Below are positions 26,801 through 38,667 of a DNA stretch of 64,000 bases, one piece after another. Positions within the stretch are counted from its first letter, which is position 1, and every line of letters starts with the position of its first letter. Under the pieces are notes generated by a model that did not search any database, was not told where the DNA came from, and worked only from the letters and a program-made list of their open reading frames with translations. Both the position numbers and the translations under genes were made by a program. This stretch comes from Nymphaea colorata (lineage: Eukaryota > Streptophyta > Magnoliopsida > Nymphaeales > Nymphaeaceae), in assembly GCF_008831285.2 (NCBI RefSeq), contig NC_045149.1:20723035-20787034 (forward strand). The letters run 5' to 3'.

Positions 26801-29067
26801 TAGCTCAGAAACTGCAGCATGTATCCTGGCTGCACAATTATTTTGATCGATATCTAAAATTTTTGTGTGGCATTTACTATCTTTGCCTATGGATCTAATA
26901 TAGGTTACTTTGTTTCTTCATATTATAAAACGCTTTGGTGTAATATGATTTCTGTGTTGGTTACCGCTTCAATGCCCTTAATATTTCTGTTCTTCATTCC
27001 CTGCATTGATATAATACTTCTGGCTATCTTTGTCAGCTAGTGCTGAGAATATTTTGTGTTGCATTGGCAGCATACTATCATAACATACCTTTTTTTTTTT
27101 CTTTTGCTTCATTCAGTGCTCTTGTCAATCTTGTTGTGAATTTAGTGTGTTACTGTTACCTTCTTAACATGATATGACATGTTAAAGTCTTTCAAAAGAT
27201 TTTTTTTTTTTTCATCCTCAATTGCACGTCAAGTTTTGTCAGTAGTTTTCTTTGTCTGTTGCAATTAAACATTATTTTAAATAAATGTTGCTGATGCATC
27301 TTTTTCTCATAGATTATATTGTTGAGCTGTAACCATCAATTTGATTTATCTTGAAATTTACCACATACCACATGGGTGGTCATGCAAGCTTTAGTATGAA
27401 GCTTGCACTATCAGGAATTAGCTTGTAAGCAAACCTTCTGTCCATTTGTCATTACATCGAAGTGTTTTTTTGCAGTTATCATTTGGCCCAATTGGCTGGC
27501 TCCTGATATCTGAAATATTCCCCTTGCGCCTTCGAGGTCGTGGTTTAAGCATTGCGGTGCTCGTAAATTTTGGTGCTAATGCTTTAGTAACCTTTGCTTT
27601 TTCTCCTTTAAGGGTATGTTTCACTTTGTTCTCTCTCTCAATGAATTACCATGTTTTTTCCATCTTTTCTACATGAATATGCAGTCATATGAGGATGTAG
27701 TGATATAAAAGGGCTTCAGGGGATATAGTAGTTTTAATAATGAAAAAATAGTCCCAAGCTAAAGACTTATTTCTGAGAACTAATTCTACGTTTTGCAATG
27801 ACAAAAACAGTTGTACAAATGGGATATTAAAAAGTTATATCTTTAGTAACCTTTGCTTTTTCTCCTTTAAGGGTATGTTTCACTTTGTTCTCTCTCTCAA
27901 TGAATTATCATGTTTTTTCCATCTTTTCTACATGAATATGCACTGATATGAGGATGTAGTGATATAGAAGGGCTTCAGGGGATATAGTAATTTTAATCAT
28001 GACAAAATAGTCCCAAGTTAAAGACATTTCTGAGAACTAATTCTATGTTTTGCAAAGACAAAAACAGTAGTACAAATGGGACATTAAAAAGTTACATTTT
28101 GAGGAGCACCATGTTGTGGTTTTCATGTTGACAAAACAATCCATTTTGAAAGCTACTGTTTCAACAAACCAGTGAATTGGGAGTGTTGAACCCCCTATTG
28201 CAGTGTCTTTGATGGAAAGTTGGAAATCATGTCGTGTCCACTGTGGACACCTGCGTCACAGATCACACACCAGTGTATGGTTACTAGGGACAGCCTGAAG
28301 AGTGAATTCAAGAAGAAAATATCAACTGCATCAAACCCAAGTTATAAATCTCGTGCATTATGTGAGATCACATCAACATGGCATAGCATGCCATAACTTG
28401 CACAGTAGATATCTGTATGACATAAATGTGGGGCCTGAGCTGTTTATTTTTGTATTATTGAACTTCTCTATTTTTACAACTTACCCAGTAGTTATCTGTA
28501 TGACATAATGTGAGGTCTCAGCTGTTCATTTTATGTTATAGAACATCTTTGTTTTTACATTATCAACATATATATATGCATGTATATAAGGGACATATTT
28601 GGACCAGAACTAGATCGTGTTTTGCACTACTGCTGACTCAATGGTTGCCATCTAATGGTTGTTTGTGATTTGTATCCATGGAAAAATTAAGAACTTCAAA
28701 ATTTATCCAAATGAACCGGTTGAATATGCTCATTATTGTGCTGTCAGATGAGTTCTAAAATTTATGGTCTTGCTATGGAAATTATTCATTTGATGACCTT
28801 ATAATGATCCGATGCTTAGCACTTTCCAGCCATCTGCATCGTCCCAAGGACCAAGTGGATTAAGATGGTCAGAATTTGCTTATAGCAACCAAAATTCTTT
28901 CAGGTAAACTGAGCTTCGAAATGTGGTACTTGCAGGAACTGCTAGGAGCTGGCATTCTTTTTGCAGGCTTTGGAGTGATAGCCATCTTATCTTTGATCTT
29001 CATAATCATCTACGTACCTGAAACTAAAGGACTTACCTTGGAGGAGATAGAAGCCAAAATCTTGTGA
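17855..29067 (+). CDS. MFS sugar/proton symporter, D-xylose-proton symporter-like (XylE-like, non-plastid)
   Basis: Fourteen exons encode 512 residues: 17855-17923, 18022-18128, 20642-20720, 21909-21968, 22093-22159, 22235-22359, 24093-24194, 24293-24661, 24799-24846, 24955-25017, 26083-26163, 26381-26479, 27476-27613, 28936-29067. All borders are GT-AG and all phases join. Sugar-porter signatures seen: LGGLLYGYDIGATSG in TM1 (residues about 65-79), GRRRE after TM2 (128-132), APMYIAETAP (174-183), LPASPRW (240-246), QQVTGQPSVLYYA (325-337), VGRRPLL (377-383), FGPIGWLLISEIFPLRLRGR (438-457) and PETKGL (497-502). The hydrophilic N-terminus (about 58 residues) has no obvious plastid transit peptide, so it fits the At5g17010-type clade better than the chloroplast At5g59250 type. 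It probably moves a hexose or pentose with H+ at a cell membrane; the real substrate is not shown by sequence. An AATAAA lies at 29258. Confidence 0.94.
18129..20641. other. Intron 2 of the sugar transporter with an A-rich repeat core
   Basis: This 2.5-kb intron holds an A/T-rich block at 18770-19010 (AAAATAAAA-type words followed by TTTTTTC-rich sequence and CGTGCTGTTTTCTT) that resembles blocks near 13960, 23770 and 47580. A stretch at about 19740-20210 contains CTATTTAAGGGCATTTAGG followed by TTTGTAATCAGTTTTG, which looks like an LTR-type promoter, but no TG..CA boundaries or target duplication could be fixed. No coding sequence was seen. Confidence 0.5.
21793..21822. repeat. (CA)n-(CT)n microsatellite in transporter intron 3
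   Basis: A CA run passing directly into a CT run, about 90 bp before exon 4. Confidence 0.93.
22360..24092. other. Intron 6 of the sugar transporter with repeat insertions
   Basis: The intron is 1.73 kb. Around 23160-23290 there is a G+C-richer patch (GCAGCCGCACCCCGTGC, GTGGACAGTTCGGGGTTCAC) preceded by CGATGTGAGACAAAACTC, wording typical of plant dispersed repeats. From 23760 to 23960 there is an A-rich core followed by ACATGTCTTATTGCCG, similar to the block at 47600-47690. Neither element could be bounded. Confidence 0.45.
27582..28098. repeat. 259-bp tandem duplication copying the 3' end of exon 13 and its splice donor
   Basis: Copy 1 (27582-27840) and copy 2 (27841-about 28098) are about 94% identical by eye. 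The first 32 nt of copy 1 are the end of exon 13 (LVTFAFSPLR region) and they are repeated without change at 27841-27872, followed again by GTATGT. Intron 13 therefore contains a decoy exon end with an intact donor. The rest of the unit is intron sequence. Confidence 0.95.
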
Positions 29068-29257
29068 AGTCAAAGTTCATAGCTTCCGTGTATTCTGCTG
29101 GCCACATTCATATATACATAGCAACGTGTATGTGTGTTTGTTGGCATTCTTAAAGTTGTTACTGTAAATTGTTAGGTGGCTTCTCTGGTTGTTGTATAAT
29201 TCTCTTTCCCTTTATTTGGAGAGTTTGTCATCATTAGTAGGCACACTAATGAAATAC

Positions 29258-29263
29258 AATAAA
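29258..29263 (+). terminator. Poly(A) signal of the sugar transporter gene
   Basis: AATAAA lies about 190 bp after the stop codon, within a normal plant 3'UTR distance, with T-rich sequence upstream. The cleavage site itself cannot be read. Confidence 0.55.
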
Positions 29264-29267
29264 AAAT

Positions 29268-31600
29268 GAGAGCTACTATTTGCAATTAAAGGAACTGAGT
29301 GTCTTCTCAATGCTTTGGGAGTTCTTATCAGATTATGTTCACATAGTGTGATTTGTATAGCTGATTTTTAAGAGCCAACAATTTGATTGATATCCGTCAT
29401 GTGCAGGATCTTGTAGCATTTTAGAACTTGTCTGAAGTGGATCTTTGTCGCATCTGCAGACTCAGAAGTTTGGCTTGAAAAGTGCATTTTTACGTGAAAA
29501 ACCCACGATTTGGGTGGGGTCTCTTACCAAAAGAAAAAGTTTTTTTCCTTCTGGAGGATCGCCTTTCTGTTCTATATTGTTTTCTTTAGTATGTGTTTGC
29601 TTTGCTTATATATCTTTAGATAACCTGAATTTATCTGTAGTTTGCTCTTTAGTGTATGTTTCGAGCCTCTTTTTCTGCGGGAAGGATAATTGGTTTGCAT
29701 GAGAAAAATGTTGCCTAACAAAATCTTCTTATTTTCTTTTAAATGATTGGTTTCCTGTCATTTCCTTAAGCAAACGGGCATGATCAGGTTAGATCTTCGT
29801 GTGATATCAGGTCCACTATAATCGTGCAAGAAATGTAACACAACCAAGTTTTTTGGACATCTAGTCTTATTCACTCTTGGGATTCTTTTCTCTGACTTCT
29901 GAGAGAGATTTTCTGGAAGTTTTTGGGAACGTTTCATGCTTATACAGTGATTGTTGAGCAAGAGATTGTGAATGTCGTTCTTGACAAAAACTGGCTACTT
30001 TCACAGGAATCAGTGATGTGTTCTTTTGGAATTTTTCTTGTTCCTCGATCAAATGATGAGTGCAAAAGCTGCTTGTCCCAAGGTGAAAAATTTAACAACC
30101 TGAATCCAGGACCAAATTTAGCTAAATTCTTGTTGGGTCTATCATCTATGAGGGCCTAGTTACATTCTGGAGAACTTGATGAAAACACACTCAAATTTTG
30201 GTGCTATTACTAAGTTCATTCACTGTTGTCAGATTTCGTGACTAAAGTACACTTAAGTTTGAATTTTCTTTCACCTTACTAGTTTCTTTGTTTGTAATTT
30301 AGGCAATTGAGTATGACTTATTCAAACATGATTTTTTTTATTAATCCTGCAAAAGTTGTGTGTGCTTCTAAAATTTTTATGTTATGCTTCAGTAAAGAAA
30401 AGGAAAAATTACTGGAGTGTTTAAAATATAAAAAAGGATCACTAGAAAATGAATGGATCTTCAATAAAAAATAAAATGAAAAGCGATTTCTTGGCTACAT
30501 AATTATGAGAGGCAACCAATAACAGTTAAAAAGATAACAAATTAGAAATTTATGTAAATGTGCTACTGAAACCTGGCTGAAGTGTTAAGATGGTCTCAGG
30601 ATGAAGAAACGTGGCTGCCTTTCGTTTGTTAAACTGTAGGAGCCTTTTGCATCGCTGAAGCTTTGCTCTGGGAAAAAAAAATTGAAAAAATAACAAAGAT
30701 GGGCCTCGCAACTCGCTCATTTTTCATAAACTTATTTTTTTATCAAACAAAAGCAAAACTTTTGCCTTTTCTTTCATCAGGTAAAAGTCTTTTTTAACAT
30801 TTTTTTACTTATTTTTTAGACCTTTTTTTAATATGGGGGGGAGGGGGGAATTATCCCTTTTGTTAAAGAAAAAAAAAAAACTTTTTTTTGTATGACCAGG
30901 ACATTGACAACCTGCCTTCTAAACCTCTAATTGTGGGATCTTGGCTTAAACCTAAATAGGGTAGGTACATCTATCAACTAAAGTACGACGATCTTGTTTA
31001 TGTTTCAATGAAATCGCACCTATGGGAATCATTGTTTACTATCCATTAAAATCAAACTACCGACGTGTCTTCAATGAGATGGTCTCTTGGACCTGGTATG
31101 ATCTGCCACTTGGAACCCAAAAAAAAAAGAAAAAGAAAAAAAAAACCTTGTTTGCATTTATACCAAAGAAGTTTTGTTTGTTTTTCCGCTATCAAACTAA
31201 CGTGATAAAATTTTTTTAACGGAAAAAAATGTTTTTCAGAAGTGATTATGCTATGTACCTTGAATAAAACAACTCAACTCAAAAACGAAGCCCCTTGTCT
31301 TCCTTGAGCCATTGTTTGAAAAAAATCAGTTCACATGTTTTAAATAAAGATTCGAGATGTTGTAAAAATCTGTGCCGTAGCGGTTTCCTCCGTGACATAT
31401 AGAGCAATCAGCTCGTATCACCTTATTTTTTCGATTTCATAAATTTAAAATAATGAAACTTTAAATTCGCTTAAAAATGCAAATATTAACAAATAAAAAA
31501 CCTTTTATTGGACGATACGCTCCCGATACTTGGAGTAACGATAGACATGAAGGGGGCCGTCGGCTAGTGGGTCCCACAGCACCCGGAACCGATCCCGTGA
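29268..31600. other. Intergenic region, no gene recognised
   Basis: About 2.3 kb between the sugar transporter and the Lys-rich protein gene. It contains T- and A-rich homopolymer runs (30830-30890 and 31118-31145) and short open frames with no recognisable domain, including one of 78 codons starting at 29923. No RNA gene or transposon structure was seen. Confidence 0.55.
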
Positions 31601-31607
31601 GATCCCC

Positions 31608-31615
31608 AAAACCCT
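31608..31615 (+). promoter_or_regulatory. Telo-box-like motif before the Lys-rich protein gene
   Basis: AAAACCCT lies about 65 bp upstream of the ATG at 31677. The telo-box (AAACCCTA) is an established element of plant promoters for ribosomal and ribosome-biogenesis genes, usually close to the transcription start. Here the last A is replaced by G, so the match is partial. Confidence 0.4.
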
Positions 31616-31676
31616 GATTCCGGATTTCTTTCTCGCCTTCGCCGAATGCTCTCTTCGAAGCCCTGTGAGGGAGAAG

Positions 31677-34600
31677 ATGGGGAAGTACAAGGCTCCTCTG
31701 CCGAACAGAACTCAGGAGAAGCGAGCGCAAGTCAAGGAGTTCAAACGCAAGGTCTATGGCGACCCCAACACCGGCAAACTCAAGATCAAGGACGCTCCCC
31801 TCTCCATTTCAGGAAAGCGCAAGCGCAAGCTCTTCAGGCGGATGTGGAAAGTGAGTTTTTGTATCTCTGTTTTTCATGAGTGTTGGGTTTTTCTCGTCCT
31901 GGTAGATGGAAGAGATTGGTACCCACTAAGTGTTTCTCTGTTTTTTCCCTTGGTTACTCATCGCTGGGATTTTCTTTAGGAGCATAAGGATGCGCTAGTA
32001 CAGGGTTTGGAGACGATGGATGACATGGAGATGGCGCCTGTCAATGCGGAAGGTACGGTCTTTGACTTAATCTTTTGATTGGTTGCCTTCAGCTCGTGAT
32101 ATTTTTGACTGGATGTGACGGAATGGGTGATGACGGTTTCATGATGTTGACTGTTCCCGTCGGTCGGTTCGATATTCCTTCTTAATTATTTTTGGTTTCC
32201 TTCTTTCTTTTGGTTTGTGAAGTTTGCACGCTAGCAGTGAGGATCGGCTAGTTTTCATTTCGTCGTCGATGCGGATTGCATTCCTTTCTTGGTTGTGTGA
32301 GAATGAGTTCACGTTAGTTTGGCTTTTGGGAGAAGTAAGTTTCGCCAGGATCGGTTGGTTGTCGTGTCTGGGAATGTTTCCTTCGAATGAGTTTCTCTTG
32401 ACGCTATTTATTTGGCCATTTGTCAATGCTGGATGTGCATTTGCGTTTTCATTGTGTGGATGTTAACCGAAGGCTTCAGTTAGCTTTTCTGATGTTTTCT
32501 TGATTTTAATTTTCCAATGGTTTCTTGTGTTTTATTTTGGTGACGCGTTAGTTTTTTTCTGGAATTGCTCCTGCCTGATATAACTGCTGAAAAGTAAGCC
32601 TCAATGATACTCCTCGACCAATGACCAGCATCAGGAACCTGAACTTAGTGTGAGAGTGGGCCTCTCGGAATTCTGGAAAAGTTGCATGCACAGCCCTGGC
32701 CCTGTCTCCTTGTCATTCTTGTTTACTTGCAATATGAGTGTCATCATGCCAATTAGAAATCTGTTAGTGCGTGTTACACAAGGGATGGATCAATTTGAGA
32801 ACTGGTTCTTCAAAAAAATGGGAAAAAAGGATATCATTCTAGTCCGCCTGCTCTTCTCATGTTATGGAAGTGTTGGTACATTGTGGAAATTTGATTTGAC
32901 CAACTAGGAATTAAAGGGAGGGTCACGTCACGTGAAACTAGGAGCTGAACTTCTTCAGTGAAGCATGTACTGTATGGACAATCTCTGAATGCACATCTTG
33001 TTCGATAAGCTCACATCGCTTACAAGGAAACACTTACTAGTTACTAACTCTCTCACATTCGTTTGAAGTGGGTAAGCCAGGGCACCTCCATGCTTGCTGC
33101 ACAAATTTCAAACACTGACATCACTGGAGTGATGATCATGAATGAGTATGTACTGATATTTTTAGCTTTTTAAGCATGCATCCCAATCAGGATTTCAACT
33201 AGAATAGTAGATTTAGAGTATGAATAAGCAACATCACACTACAAGAACAGACTCCACCGATCTACTGTAGCCATCTATCTGATAAGATACAGGAATTTCA
33301 ACCATGATTTTAGATTGTTCCTAATTTACTATCATAGCTAGAAACAGCCATTTCATTTTTGCCAACCTCTCCAACAACTTTTTTTCGTGCTAGGTAGATT
33401 CAAGTTGGTTGACTCCTAATAACAAAATTATGTAATTGTTCTCATTAAATTGTAATTTTCAGAGTGCATTCGAAGCTTTTAAGTTTTTATGTGGTAGTTT
33501 TTGTTAAGCACGAAAAAACAGGTCTCTTGGAGTTAGACATATCAAGTTCGCGCAAACATTGCAAGCTTGGAACATGCAAATCAATTAATACTTTTAGTGA
33601 AGTAACTTCCAACAAGACATGATGAATGATGCCAACTATGAACTAAAAGTTTAGGTGCAAATTAAGCAAGCAAAAGAATGAATTTTATTTCTTAAGAAAA
33701 ATGTTTTGACCCACCAAGACTTCTTGGTAAATTGTAAGAAGTGAATTTTTCATCTATTTAGAAGCATTCTCCAAGAATGGATGGAACAAATGGGTTCAGC
33801 ATCAACATATTGACGATTTGTTCAAAATGTCAATCTATCTCACCAATAGAAAGCCAGGTATTACCAATGCTGTAAACCTCGGATTGTATATTTAAAAATA
33901 TGATACAAAATTACAAAGTTAGTTCTGTTACAACAAAAGTATCTTGAAGTGTTTCTATGGCATGGAGAAATTCAGATAGATATGACGCTGAAAATTTGTT
34001 TAAATTCAGTTGAATGTACTGATAATGATTGGGAGGCATCAGTGATTCAATTGTTACATAAATGACTTCATAATGATAAATGGAACAAAATAAAATTGTG
34101 TCATCATCTGCTCAGGATTATGTTGTGGTTAGGATAATGATTAAGATATTCTGCTAAGGACGCTCACCTGATCGGCTATAAGAAGAAACAATGTTCAATT
34201 CTCATTAATTATTGACAAGTATCTGCCATGTGTTGACAAGGAATTACTCTTTCATGGTTGGACAAAATAAATTGAGATTTTGGTCTTTATGCCAAGGAGC
34301 TAGTTAAGAAGTTCATTCTTGAGATGGCAGCTCATGGCCAAAGCTATTGCCTGTTACTCAATTCGAATGCTTTGTTCTATTTTAAGATTAGAAATTAAGG
34401 AGGGATGCTAAAACTAACTTTTCATTAGATCTAAATTTTTGATCCAGTATTTAAAGGATTGTTCGATGGGTGAACTTCTTGAAGTAAGCAATTTCACCTT
34501 TGGGCGTACATAATCTTTTCTGCTTAATGCCACATTTTGGTTCTCTTGTCGGTCAGATCATTTCCCTTGTCCATATTTTGTATGTGATGGATACGAGCTT

Positions 34601-35408
34601 TCTAATAGGAGCAAAATGTGACTCTTCTCACTTGAAGATAAGAAATACATATTAGAGTGCAAAAAAGTAGCACATAGCGCTGGTCACTGGGTGATATTTT
34701 ACAAGAACTTTGTTCTTGAAACAAGTTTATGGATTCTTTATCCTTTGATTGAAAACCAATTGAAATTTCATCATTTAAATTCAAGATGTGAACAGACTTC
34801 AATGTTCGAGTTTCGTTGGATTTTCTGGTGGCTTTTTAGTAGTTTGATATACATGATAAGGTTCACTTGCATTTCCTTTTTTATATTTACAGCTGCATTT
34901 ATGGCACTGTTTGTTATCTTAATTTCTGTTTGCTTCAACTTTCCAATTTCATTCTTTAGCTTTCTGCAGGTTGTTTGATACGGAATCTTCCAATACTTGT
35001 TCCATCTTTTCCCATTCATGCTTAGACAGTGTTTCAGATTTATGAATTTGTTTGAAGATGTTGTACAGTAGGCTTCAAATAAGATGCTTGGGATGCTGAG
35101 GTTTTTGAGGCCATGTCCATCACGGATGTGTGGGATGCTATATATTTTGGCAAGCATTTGACCTTGGTGGACTTGTACTGCAGGAACTTCTAAAGATAGC
35201 AGCAAATCTTCAACGAAGTTTTTTGTGAAGAAGAATGTGAAACTTAAGCTTAAGAAGAAGAAAGGAAAAGGCAAATAATCCCTACTTTTTTTTTTCACCT
35301 TCATTGCAGTGTTTGGACGAGCATGTGAACATTTTCTTCTTAATTGAATGTGCAGGTAAGGTCCTAATGGAGGATTCTGAGCCAAATGTTGATGCCATGG
35401 AAGAATGA
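31677..35408 (+). CDS. Small conserved Lys-rich protein, probably nuclear/nucleolar, function unknown
   Basis: Four exons (31677-31850, 31980-32052, 35184-35270, 35356-35408) encode 128 residues. I recognise the N-terminus (MGKYKAPLPNRTQEKRA, then VYGDPNTGKLKIKDAPLS and SGKRKRKLFRRMWK) as like a small conserved plant protein but cannot name a function. The middle is mildly acidic (METMDDMEM-type), followed by a strongly basic stretch (KKNVKLKLKKKKGKGK) and an acidic tail (EDSEPNVDAMEE). This suggests a nucleolar or RNA/ribosome-associated role, an inference from composition only. Intron 2 is 3.1 kb with no internal gene seen. Intron 3 (85 bp) would use a GC donor (AAAG/GCAAAT) with acceptor TGTGCAG. 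If it is not spliced, translation stops at 35276-35278 and the last 16 residues are lost. ATG 31677 is the first Met in the frame with a plausible context. Confidence 0.82.
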
Positions 35409-37286
35409 CCTGTGGACTACGTTTGGTGCTTTAACAACCTTGGAAGAGAGTATCATCGGTAGGTTAGTTTCGTTCATTGTACATGTAACTAACTGAGAGA
35501 TTGCACCAGCTTCATTTCTTCTCTGTAAATGAAAGAAACTGTTTTTATTTTATGTTCTTTATTATGACCAGAAACAGATGACATGGTACTTTGGGTAAAT
35601 ATTGATCAACTCTTCTTTTACCTTAAATGGCTGATCCCTGTTTTGTCCTTCTCTTATTTATACTTTGTACCTTTTTTTGTTTTCTTTATTCAATAAGGTT
35701 AGGCTTATGTTTCTGAAAGGTCATCAACATGGGCAAGGTTTAGGTCATGAAAATTTAAAAAGCTTTAGATGGAACATTGGAAAATAGTGTCAATCAAATG
35801 TTACTACGTAAATGGACTGCAAAGAAGTTCTAGGGCTAATATTTTCTTGGCTGTTATATATCCGCTAGCATTTTCTTATTGCCTTGCGGTATCGCCCGAT
35901 AGCTTCATTTGGTGATTGTAATTCAAATTGTATCAGGGCGGAAGAGACTGAAACCTGAACAACACCATCTAATGTATACGTTCTAAGGTCATGCTCTGCG
36001 TCACATGTAGTTTCAAAGACGCCAAATATCAGGACAATTTGTTTCATGCTGAAGAATTAAAGCACTAGGACGGTTGCCTTAAAACTAAGCTTCTCGACTA
36101 CTCTTAGTTTGCTATCTTGATCTGGTGACTTCCCATGGCCACGTGGGGAGCGTGCACAGTTCTGCATGATGTTGAAGCTGCTTATTAGTGACGGTTTTAA
36201 CTTGTGCAAGGGCAGCCATTTGTCTATATCTGATACTTCTAGACAGACAAGAAAGAAGAAGCGAATTTCGCTGGGCAATGAATTAGTTATATATATTGAA
36301 CCGGAAATAAATTCCCCACAAGCTAGTGCATGTTGCTTGATAAATGTTACAGACGACTCAAAGTTTCCCAACTTTTTGCATCTCTACTGCATTTTGGATA
36401 GGAACGTCAGTGGCTTTGATTGCTGTTATGTGTCTAGTGTGACCTGAATCTAGATTTGGATCTCAATGGTGAAAACATGCAACGCCAAATTCGGATGCAT
36501 ACATGGCAGGGATTGGGCCCGTACCAGATCCAATTGTAAAAACCTGGACTGTATGTGCGTCCAAATTATTAATTGAATTTGGCAATATGGATCACTTTTC
36601 TTAAGTTTGAATTGGATATCAGGGATAACTAGAAAATCATCAATGCTGATTGTCCCCTTACTAAAAGCTGCTACCCAAACTGCGAAAACCCAAACCTTTG
36701 GATAGGTTTAGTTTAATGGCCTTTAGCATCCTGCGACGCCAAGATGGTGGCCCCAAAATCATGAGTACAATGTCTCTACTTACATGCCTAGACAAAAATA
36801 ACAAAAACAAGGCAATGTATATTTAAAGGCCTGACAAGTACTCCCTTCTCTAGGGTAGCTTCATTTACAGACTTGAGCAAACAAGTAGTCTTTTGAAAAC
36901 CATCAACATTGAAGCAGAGTGCTTGAATCATCAGAACAGCACTGCCAAAAGGTCAGCGGTCTGCTTTCGACCCCAAGTCAGCCAAATATCAATATCGGTT
37001 CTATGCTTTAGAGCTCATTTAGTTGTTAAGCTCATGTCCTTAAAATCATGTCATACTAGCAAGCATATATTACTGGCTGGGTATAAAATATTTGCATGCA
37101 CAAGATCAGTTCTTAATTTCCATAAATTCCATATGACAATAGGGAAGATCATTGTCCAAGCTTTAAGCAACCATTTAGATCTTCTGCATTACTTTCTCCA
37201 AACGCTTTCCACAGTTCCTTGCAACAATAATTTAACTTCAAATTTCTTTGCAATTAGATTCTATACCTGTTTAGCAATATCACACG
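35409..37286. other. Intergenic region between the Lys-rich gene and the LINE remnant
   Basis: The first 200-300 bp are the probable 3'UTR. The remainder is AT-rich with short frames on both strands and no recognisable coding sequence. The low-coordinate part (about 36700-37286) may include the 3' end of the minus-strand LINE, but no poly(A)/poly(T) tail was found. Confidence 0.5.
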
Positions 37287-38667
37287 TTAGGAAATATCAG
37301 CATCCCATCTACACATGATGCACATATTAGGTAGATGAAAACCAAACCCCTGCAATCCATCCCAAGTAAGTAACTTGTTAGCAACAGCAAGATAGAGGCG
37401 CCATCTTGCTCTAGGACAGGCACTATTTTCCCAAATCCAATGTTTTTGGTCTTGCTTCTCTTGATGATGCCTCAATTTATGATATATATCCCTTCTTTTG
37501 AGGTTCCGAACATTCATATGACCCCACACTAGAACATCTTCCTCTTGATTTAGTGTTAATATGCAAAGAACTTGCTGAAGCCAAGGAAACTCAATGTTAC
37601 AGATGAGCCTCTTTCTACAAAGATGAAGCCAATCTGTAATCTTTAACACCAGCTTTGATCCAACACTTGCTTTAGTTTCTGTTTTTGGTGACATAAGTTC
37701 CTCCCCGCAACTCATGAATTAAGAATTCTCAGAACAACCAGGGTCTACTCGACACGGATTGGGTGTGAATGAAACCTTCCACAGCAATCCCCGACAAAAT
37801 TCTCAACTAATATTAACTAATTAGAAATTGAAATAAGATTTGAGAGACCTTATATTGTAAACAACTACTTCCTTCATGTAGGTCATAATCCTTCAATAAG
37901 GAGACTAGTAAGCCCCATCCCCAATTATCTTTCTAAAACATAATATCGTCACCTTGTCCCAACTGCCAAAAGAAAGAGTGGTTTCTCCTCCCATCCCCAA
38001 GATAGGCTTTTTCATGCCCACAATGCCTTTGGCTCTAATTTATGATCCACATGTTTGATGATGACAAGCATTTGGTTCTCATAAACTTAGCCCAACTAAA
38101 GTTAGCAAAAAACATTCTAAAGAGCAAAAATACCGTCTGAGGACGGCTGTATGTCCATAAGTTCAAAACCCCTATACCTCCCTCCTTCAATGGGAAGCAT
38201 ATGGATTTCCAACTCACTAGGTGCAATCGCCTGCCATTGGAATGAAACCCCCATAAAAAATTACTGCAATCTCTCTCAATAGTGATGACTTTAAAGGTCA
38301 TCATCCAGTAGAAAACAACATGTTGCAACACATATTTGATACGGCATACTCTTCCCGCATAACAGAAGAGCTACGCCTTCCAATTAGCTGACTTATCATT
38401 AATTTTCTTAGTACACTGATCGCAATGCGTGACCTGCATATTGCCACTGAATAAGGGAAGACCCAAATATTGAAGTGGTGGAGTAGTTGTTTGCCAACCT
38501 AAGCATTCTTGAATCTCATTACACAAGCTTTCGTTTACTTTAAAGACAACAATAGAAGATTTTGAAGGATTCACTACTTTTCCATTTTTTTGAAGGATGC
38601 TTTTAATGCAAACAACAGTGGAAAGATCACCCTTGCATCGTGTAGACTTTTTGCATTGGTTGGCCAC
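37287..38667 (-). pseudogene. Decayed non-LTR retrotransposon (LINE) reverse transcriptase fragment
   Basis: Reading on the minus strand, 38667-38371 encodes the RT thumb region of plant LINEs: VVNPSKSSIVVF (usual GLKVNPSKSS), LQYLGLPLFSG (usual YLGLPL) and KKINDKSANWKA (usual KI..R...W..K). 38331-38035 continues with NFLWGFHSNGRRLHLVSWKS and EGGIGVLNL (usual FLWG...K.HLV.W...C.PK.EGGLG..DL). 37715-37287 matches the zf-RVT domain (DVLVWGHMNVRN, then CIMCRWDADIS, usual CP.C....E). The parts lie in different frames with stops between them. Everything N-terminal of the thumb (endonuclease, RT catalytic YADD region) is absent, so this is a 5'-truncated, inactive copy. Exact ends are uncertain. 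Confidence 0.85.

Noticed and set aside
33115-33160. Possible box C/D snoRNA in intron 2 of the Lys-rich protein gene
   Set aside because: GTGATGATC resembles a C box and ACTGAT a D box, but they are only about 20 nt apart with no terminal stem, too short for a snoRNA.
34771-35385. 204-codon open frame on the minus strand
   Set aside because: It lies antisense to the last exons and intron of the Lys-rich protein gene, has biased composition from antisense poly-Lys/poly-Phe codons, and shows no domain.
36893-37318. 141-codon plus-strand frame
   Set aside because: It overlaps the antisense of the LINE zf-RVT region and has no recognisable domain.
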